Below are positions 5,599 through 8,511 of a stretch of DNA of 8,511 nucleotides, piece after piece. Positions within the stretch are counted from its first letter, which is position 1. Every line of letters starts with the position of its first letter. The DNA is from DUSC01 sp964371125 (lineage in GTDB: Bacteria; Pseudomonadota; Alphaproteobacteria; Rhizobiales; Rhizobiaceae). Location: positions 1 to 8,511 of the forward strand of contig CAYJMY010000204.1 of NCBI GenBank assembly GCA_964371125.1. Reading direction: 5' to 3'. Both the position numbers and the translations under genes were made by a program. Below the pieces are notes generated by a model. It was not told the origin of the DNA and ran no database searches. It was given only the letters and a program-made list of their open reading frames with translations.

Positions 5599-6717
5599 AT
5601 GAGGCTGAATTCTGTATTGATCGTAGGCGGCGGCATCGGCGGACTGACGGCCGCCATCGCGCTGCGGCGCAAAGGCTATCCGGTCGAAATCATCGAGAAG
5701 GACGCGTCGTGGACCGTCTACGGCGTCGGCATCATCCAGCAGTTCAATGTCGTGCGGGCGATGAATTCGCTCGGCATGCTGGACGATTACATGGCGGAGG
5801 CCTACGGCTTCGACTACACGGAAATGTTCACGCCCACGGGCCAGAAGATCGCGGAGTTCCCGACGCCGCGCCTGGCGGGTGAGCAGTTCCCGTCGAACGC
5901 CGGCATCCGCCGCACCGATCTCCAGCGCGTGCTGGCAACGCGGGCGAAGAAACTGGGCGTCAGGGTCCGCCTCGGCGTCACCGCCGAAACGCTCGCCGAC
6001 GACGGCGCCGGCGTCGACGTCGGCTTTTCCGACGGCACCCAGGGCCGCTACGACATCATCGTCGGCGCCGACGGCGTCTTTTCGCGGACGCGAACGCAGA
6101 TCTTTCCCGATGCGCCAGGGGCCCGCTACACCGGCCAGTGGGTCTGGCGGTACAATTTCCCTCAGCCGGCCGATCTCAACTGCATCCGCATCTATACCGG
6201 TCCGCACAGCGCCGGCCTGGTGCCGCTCGGCAAGGGGCTCATGTACATGTTCCTGCTGAGCCGGGAAGAGCCGTCGTTCCGGCTGGCGAAAGAGGGTTCT
6301 GCCGCGGTGATGCGCGACCGGACGAAAGGCGCCGCGCCGCAGATCGTCGCGCTTGCGGAGCACATCACCGACGACGAAGGCGTGGTCGGCCGGCCGCTGG
6401 AAACGGTGTTCGTCGAGGGCGACTGGCACAAGGGCCGCGTCGTGCTGATAGGCGACGCCGTGCATGCCTGCACGCCGCATCTGGCGCAGGGCGCGGGTCT
6501 GGCGATCGAAGACGGCGTGGTTCTGGCCGACGAACTGGAAAGGGCAAACGATCCGCAGTCCGCCTTCAGGGCGTTCCAGGAGCGCAGGTTCGACCGGGCG
6601 AAGTTCATCGTCGTCAATTCCGTCCGCATGGGCGACAGCCAGATGGGCAAGATCGAGCACGTCGACATGGCCGACCTGAACCGCCAGTCGATCGCGCTGA
6701 TGGCGCAGCCGATCTGA
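5599..6717 (+). CDS. FAD-dependent aromatic hydroxylase (group A flavoprotein monooxygenase)
   Basis: 372 residues with the three signatures of the p-hydroxybenzoate-hydroxylase fold. The ADP-binding motif VGGGIGGL has G10, G12 and G15, with E33 at the end of the second strand. The DG motif GADGVFSRTR has D158. The GD motif RVVLIGDAVHACTPH has D286 and is followed by QGAGLAIEDGVVLA. There are no membrane segments. Such enzymes use NAD(P)H and O2 to put a hydroxyl group on an activated aromatic or heteroaromatic ring in the cytoplasm. I cannot name the substrate; salicylate-, hydroxynicotinate- and dihydroxypyridine-hydroxylase-like roles are all open. The start is clear: GGGAGGAG at 5588-5595, 3 nt before the ATG. 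The alpha/beta hydrolase gene follows after 30 nt, so the two form an operon and likely act in consecutive steps. Confidence 0.92.
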   Translation: MRLNSVLIVGGGIGGLTAAIALRRKGYPVEIIEKDASWTVYGVGIIQQFNVVRAMNSLGMLDDYMAEAYGFDYTEMFTPTGQKIAEFPTPRLAGEQFPSNAGIRRTDLQRVLATRAKKLGVRVRLGVTAETLADDGAGVDVGFSDGTQGRYDIIVGADGVFSRTRTQIFPDAPGARYTGQWVWRYNFPQPADLNCIRIYTGPHSAGLVPLGKGLMYMFLLSREEPSFRLAKEGSAAVMRDRTKGAAPQIVALAEHITDDEGVVGRPLETVFVEGDWHKGRVVLIGDAVHACTPHLAQGAGLAIEDGVVLADELERANDPQSAFRAFQERRFDRAKFIVVNSVRMGDSQMGKIEHVDMADLNRQSIALMAQPI

Positions 6718-6747
6718 TCCCTCGGCACGACAATCGGAGAAGGCCCC

Positions 6748-7908
6748 ATGGCTCTGTTCGAGTACTTTCCAAACTACGTGTGGAATCTCTCCATATCGAT
6801 CGCAATGGCGAGCGGGGCGGAACTGGGCGAGATCATGGACATGTGCCAGCCCCTGCTGGCGAAGGCGCAGGCCGGCGAGGACGCCGGCACCGCCGACTTC
6901 CTGCGCGAATGGGTCAATGTCGCCGACAGGCTGATCGGCCTGGCCGAGGAGGACGAGGCAAAAGGCCGGCTGCTTTCGGCCGGGCCGAAGCTGCAGCGCG
7001 CGGCGCTGTACCTTCTGACGGCAGAACGCATGCAGGGACACGGCCATCCCGGCCGTGCCGAAACCTATGCCAGGGCGCTTGCCGCTTTCGCCAAGGGTGT
7101 CCGATACAGCCATGAGAATGTCGAGCGTTTCGATATCCCCTATCGGGGCAAGGCGGTTCCGGTGCTCTATACCCGCGCCGAGGGCGTCTCCGGTCCCGCG
7201 CCGGCGGTCGTCTATCTCAATGGTCTCGACAGCAACAAGGAACTGCTGTTCTGGTCGCGCCTCCCGCGCGAGCTTGCGAAGCGCGGAATCTCGACGCTCT
7301 GCGTCGACCAGCCGGGCACCGGCGAGACGTTACGGCTGCATGGTCTGCCGGCAACATGGACATCGGAAGACTGGGGCACGCCCGTCTATGAGTGGCTGGC
7401 GGCGCGCGACGATGTCGACGCTGCGCGCATCGGTGTCACCGGAATATCCCTCGGCGGCTTCTACGCGCCACGCGTCTGCGCCTTCGAGCCGCGTTTCGCG
7501 TCGGGCGCGGTCTGGGGCGCGAACCACAACTGGGCTGAGGTGCAGCAGAAACGCCTGAAGCGAGAGGGCGAAAACCCGGTGCCGCACTATTGGAAGCACG
7601 TCCAGTGGGTGTTCGGCGCGACCGACATGGACGACTTCCTGGAGAAGTCCGCCGGCATGCACCTCGACGGCGTGATGGAGAGGATCAGGGTGCCATTTCT
7701 CGTCACCCACGGGGCGAAGGACCGGCAGATCAGCGTCGACTATGCGCGGCAGAGCTACGATCAACTGGTCAATTCGCCCCGGCGCGAACTCAGGATCTTC
7801 ACCGAACGCGAGGGCGGCGTGGAGCATGTCGGCGCCGACAATATGAGCTTCGGCCGCTCCTACATCGCCGACTGGTTTGCCGAAACGCTGGGCGGGCGGG
7901 TGAGCTGA
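6748..7908 (+). CDS. alpha/beta hydrolase, 2,6-dihydroxypseudooxynicotine hydrolase-like
   Basis: 386 residues. The N-terminal 120 or so (FEYFPNYVWNLSISIAMASG onward) are mainly helical, as in the cap of the FrsA / dihydroxypseudooxynicotine hydrolase group. An alpha/beta hydrolase core follows (about 135-380). It has a likely oxyanion segment NGLDSNKE (158-165), the nucleophile elbow G232-I-S234-L-G236, the acid D325 (HGAKDRQ) and the histidine H360 (VEHVGADN), so the triad is complete. In the characterised relative from the Arthrobacter nicotine pathway the enzyme cleaves a C-C bond of an acyl-pyridine. Esterases also occur in this superfamily, so C-C cleavage here is an inference. The pairing with a flavin hydroxylase recalls the nicotine pathway, where the hydrolase is followed by a dihydroxypyridine hydroxylase. 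GGAGAAGG (6736-6743) precedes the ATG by 4 nt. It is the last clear gene of the plus-strand operon. Confidence 0.88.
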   Translation: MALFEYFPNYVWNLSISIAMASGAELGEIMDMCQPLLAKAQAGEDAGTADFLREWVNVADRLIGLAEEDEAKGRLLSAGPKLQRAALYLLTAERMQGHGHPGRAETYARALAAFAKGVRYSHENVERFDIPYRGKAVPVLYTRAEGVSGPAPAVVYLNGLDSNKELLFWSRLPRELAKRGISTLCVDQPGTGETLRLHGLPATWTSEDWGTPVYEWLAARDDVDAARIGVTGISLGGFYAPRVCAFEPRFASGAVWGANHNWAEVQQKRLKREGENPVPHYWKHVQWVFGATDMDDFLEKSAGMHLDGVMERIRVPFLVTHGAKDRQISVDYARQSYDQLVNSPRRELRIFTEREGGVEHVGADNMSFGRSYIADWFAETLGGRVS

Positions 7909-8080
7909 GCCCGGTTGTTAACCACCTAGCCTGGAAACGCGACTCGAAACGAGGCATCCAGATACCCGCTTCTGGGCAGAGGGAGGTGTACCTCAATGGC
8001 AGACATGGGGGCGCAAAGCCGCCATGTGTTTCGTTCCGGCGGGCGGTCCGCTTTTGGGGACTGGTACGAACGCGGTCGTG

Positions 8081-8219
8081 ATTCCCTGCACAACAAAAAG
8101 ATTCCCTGCTGGTCGAGGTAGGGAAATGTGCGGTCGACTTATTGAATTCATTGAGATTTTTTCGACGGACCATGCCCAAGACTGGCCGTGGGCGACAAAA
8201 TTCCCTGCAAATTCCCTGC
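8081..8219 (+). repeat. four copies of ATTCCCTGC in noncoding DNA
   Basis: The exact 9-mer ATTCCCTGC occurs at 8081-8089, 8101-8109, 8200-8208 and 8211-8219. The second copy faces an inverted partial copy: TTCCCT (8102-8107) against AGGGAA (8120-8125), which could form a hairpin. Copies stand in close pairs (starts 20 and 11 nt apart) separated by about 100 nt. From memory, similar AATTCCCTGC-rich stretches occur between genes in other Hyphomicrobiales; I have not verified this. The function is unknown. Confidence 0.6.
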
Positions 8220-8290
8220 GACCAGGCAATTCGCGACCGGAGACGGGTTCGCTCCAGACTGCAAACACCACCACCCGGCCCTCTGATTTA

Positions 8291-8323
8291 GTTGATCTTT
8301 TTCGCTTTCTCGTCCCGATCAAC
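8291..8323. repeat. 7-bp inverted repeat
   Basis: GTTGATC (8291-8297) and GATCAAC (8317-8323) are perfect reverse complements with 19 nt between them. The loop is pyrimidine-rich on the plus strand (TTTTTCGCTTTCTC). It could be an operator or part of the repetitive element; there is no gene beside it to decide. Confidence 0.35.
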
Positions 8324-8348
8324 GGCCACAGAAGAAACAGCTGCAGTG

Positions 8349-8377
8349 AGAATCGAGGCCGCCAGGCCCGCGATTCT
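8349..8377. repeat. two-tier hairpin
   Basis: AGAATCG (8349-8355) pairs with CGATTCT (8371-8377). Inside, GGCC (8357-8360) pairs with GGCC (8365-8368) around the loop GCCA, with only A / CG unpaired between the two stems. No T tract follows on either strand, so a factor-independent terminator is unlikely. It may be the structured core of an intergenic repeat. Confidence 0.45.
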
Positions 8378-8511
8378 TGGCATTTCGGCTGATTGACGAG
8401 TTTCTTATGCAATGCGCCGTGTCGAGACGGATTTGGCGATCGGCGTCTAGAGCACGTCCTGCAAACCCTGGATCACTCTGCCGGCGGGAATCCGGAGCAA
8501 GGTCGAGGTCT

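Larger units (their letters stand above)
7909..8511. other. long region without a convincing gene
   Basis: 603 bp after the hydrolase stop. It is less GC-rich than the genes. Open frames exist on both strands (plus 8024-8392, minus 8412-7993), but they overlap each other, lack a good ribosome binding site and show no domain. The stretch holds ATTCCCTGC repeats (8081-8219), two inverted repeats (8291-8323 and 8349-8377), and TCTAGAGCA (8446-8454), a word I associate with rhizobial intergenic repeats. No T-tract terminator is visible behind the hydrolase gene. On the minus strand a frame is open from the window end (8511) to a TAG at 8447-8449, giving 20 residues ending VIQGLQDVL. It could be the tail of a neighbouring gene but is too short to judge. 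Confidence 0.5.

Noticed and set aside
5572..7113. 513-codon open frame on the minus strand
   Set aside because: It lies antisense to the FAD hydroxylase and part of the hydrolase, both of which have complete motifs. Long antisense frames are common in GC-rich DNA, and the translation (rich in R, H, D, Q) has no domain.
8081..8219. CRISPR array
   Set aside because: The repeat is only 9 bp, the spacing is irregular (20, 99, 11 nt), and no cas genes are present.
8231..8270. tRNA-like T arm (GGGTTCGCTCC)
   Set aside because: It does not match the T-loop consensus TTCRANNC, and no acceptor or anticodon arm could be found around it.
7993..8412. 139-codon minus-strand and 122-codon plus-strand frames after the hydrolase
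   Set aside because: They overlap each other on opposite strands, read through the ATTCCCTGC repeats and lack ribosome binding sites and domains.
8447..8511. C-terminal end of a minus-strand gene (20 residues ending VIQGLQDVL)
   Set aside because: It is too short to tell from chance, with no family recognised; sequence beyond the window is needed.

Overview
The window (GC-rich, strong Shine-Dalgarno sites, dense operons, TRAP transport genes, rhizobia-like intergenic sequence at the right end) looks like a chromosomal or plasmid segment of an alphaproteobacterium, probably of the order Hyphomicrobiales (Rhizobiales; Mesorhizobium/Bradyrhizobium-like). The order is an inference from sequence style, not from a marker gene. 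It reads as an accessory catabolic locus for an aromatic or heteroaromatic compound, probably an organic acid. The substrate cannot be read from the sequence.

Layout. Positions 1-372 (+) hold the C-terminal end of a TRAP transporter large permease subunit (DctM). It runs tail-to-tail, with 7 nt between stop codons, into a minus-strand block. In transcription order that block is: a TRAP periplasmic binding protein (4417-3410), a two-domain VOC extradiol-type dioxygenase (3281-2337), a small Rieske [2Fe-2S] protein (2334-1939), a cupin protein interrupted by a 10-N assembly gap (1935-1327), and an SDR/epimerase of D-erythronate dehydrogenase type (1330-380). The last four genes are separated by 2, 3 and -4 nt and are surely co-transcribed. 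A 128-nt gap separates the binding-protein gene from them.

Divergent from the binding-protein gene, across a 179-bp regulatory region with a clear dyad, is a LysR-type regulator (4597-5514, +). It is followed on the same strand by a group A FAD-dependent aromatic hydroxylase (5599-6717) and an alpha/beta hydrolase resembling 2,6-dihydroxypseudooxynicotine hydrolase (6748-7908). Short words (TGAATGCAT, ATTACGAG, CCGTGMATGC) recur in the lysR/dctP intergenic region and in front of the hydroxylase gene. This suggests that both arms are controlled by the same factor, most simply the LysR protein.

Working model (inference): a TRAP system imports the substrate, the flavoprotein hydroxylates the ring, the extradiol dioxygenase opens it, and the alpha/beta hydrolase cuts a C-C bond. 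The Rieske protein supplies or recycles electrons, possibly keeping the dioxygenase iron reduced. The cupin and SDR proteins act on later or side intermediates.

The last 600 bp (7909-8511) have no convincing gene. They hold four copies of ATTCCCTGC and two inverted repeats, and look like degenerate repetitive intergenic DNA.
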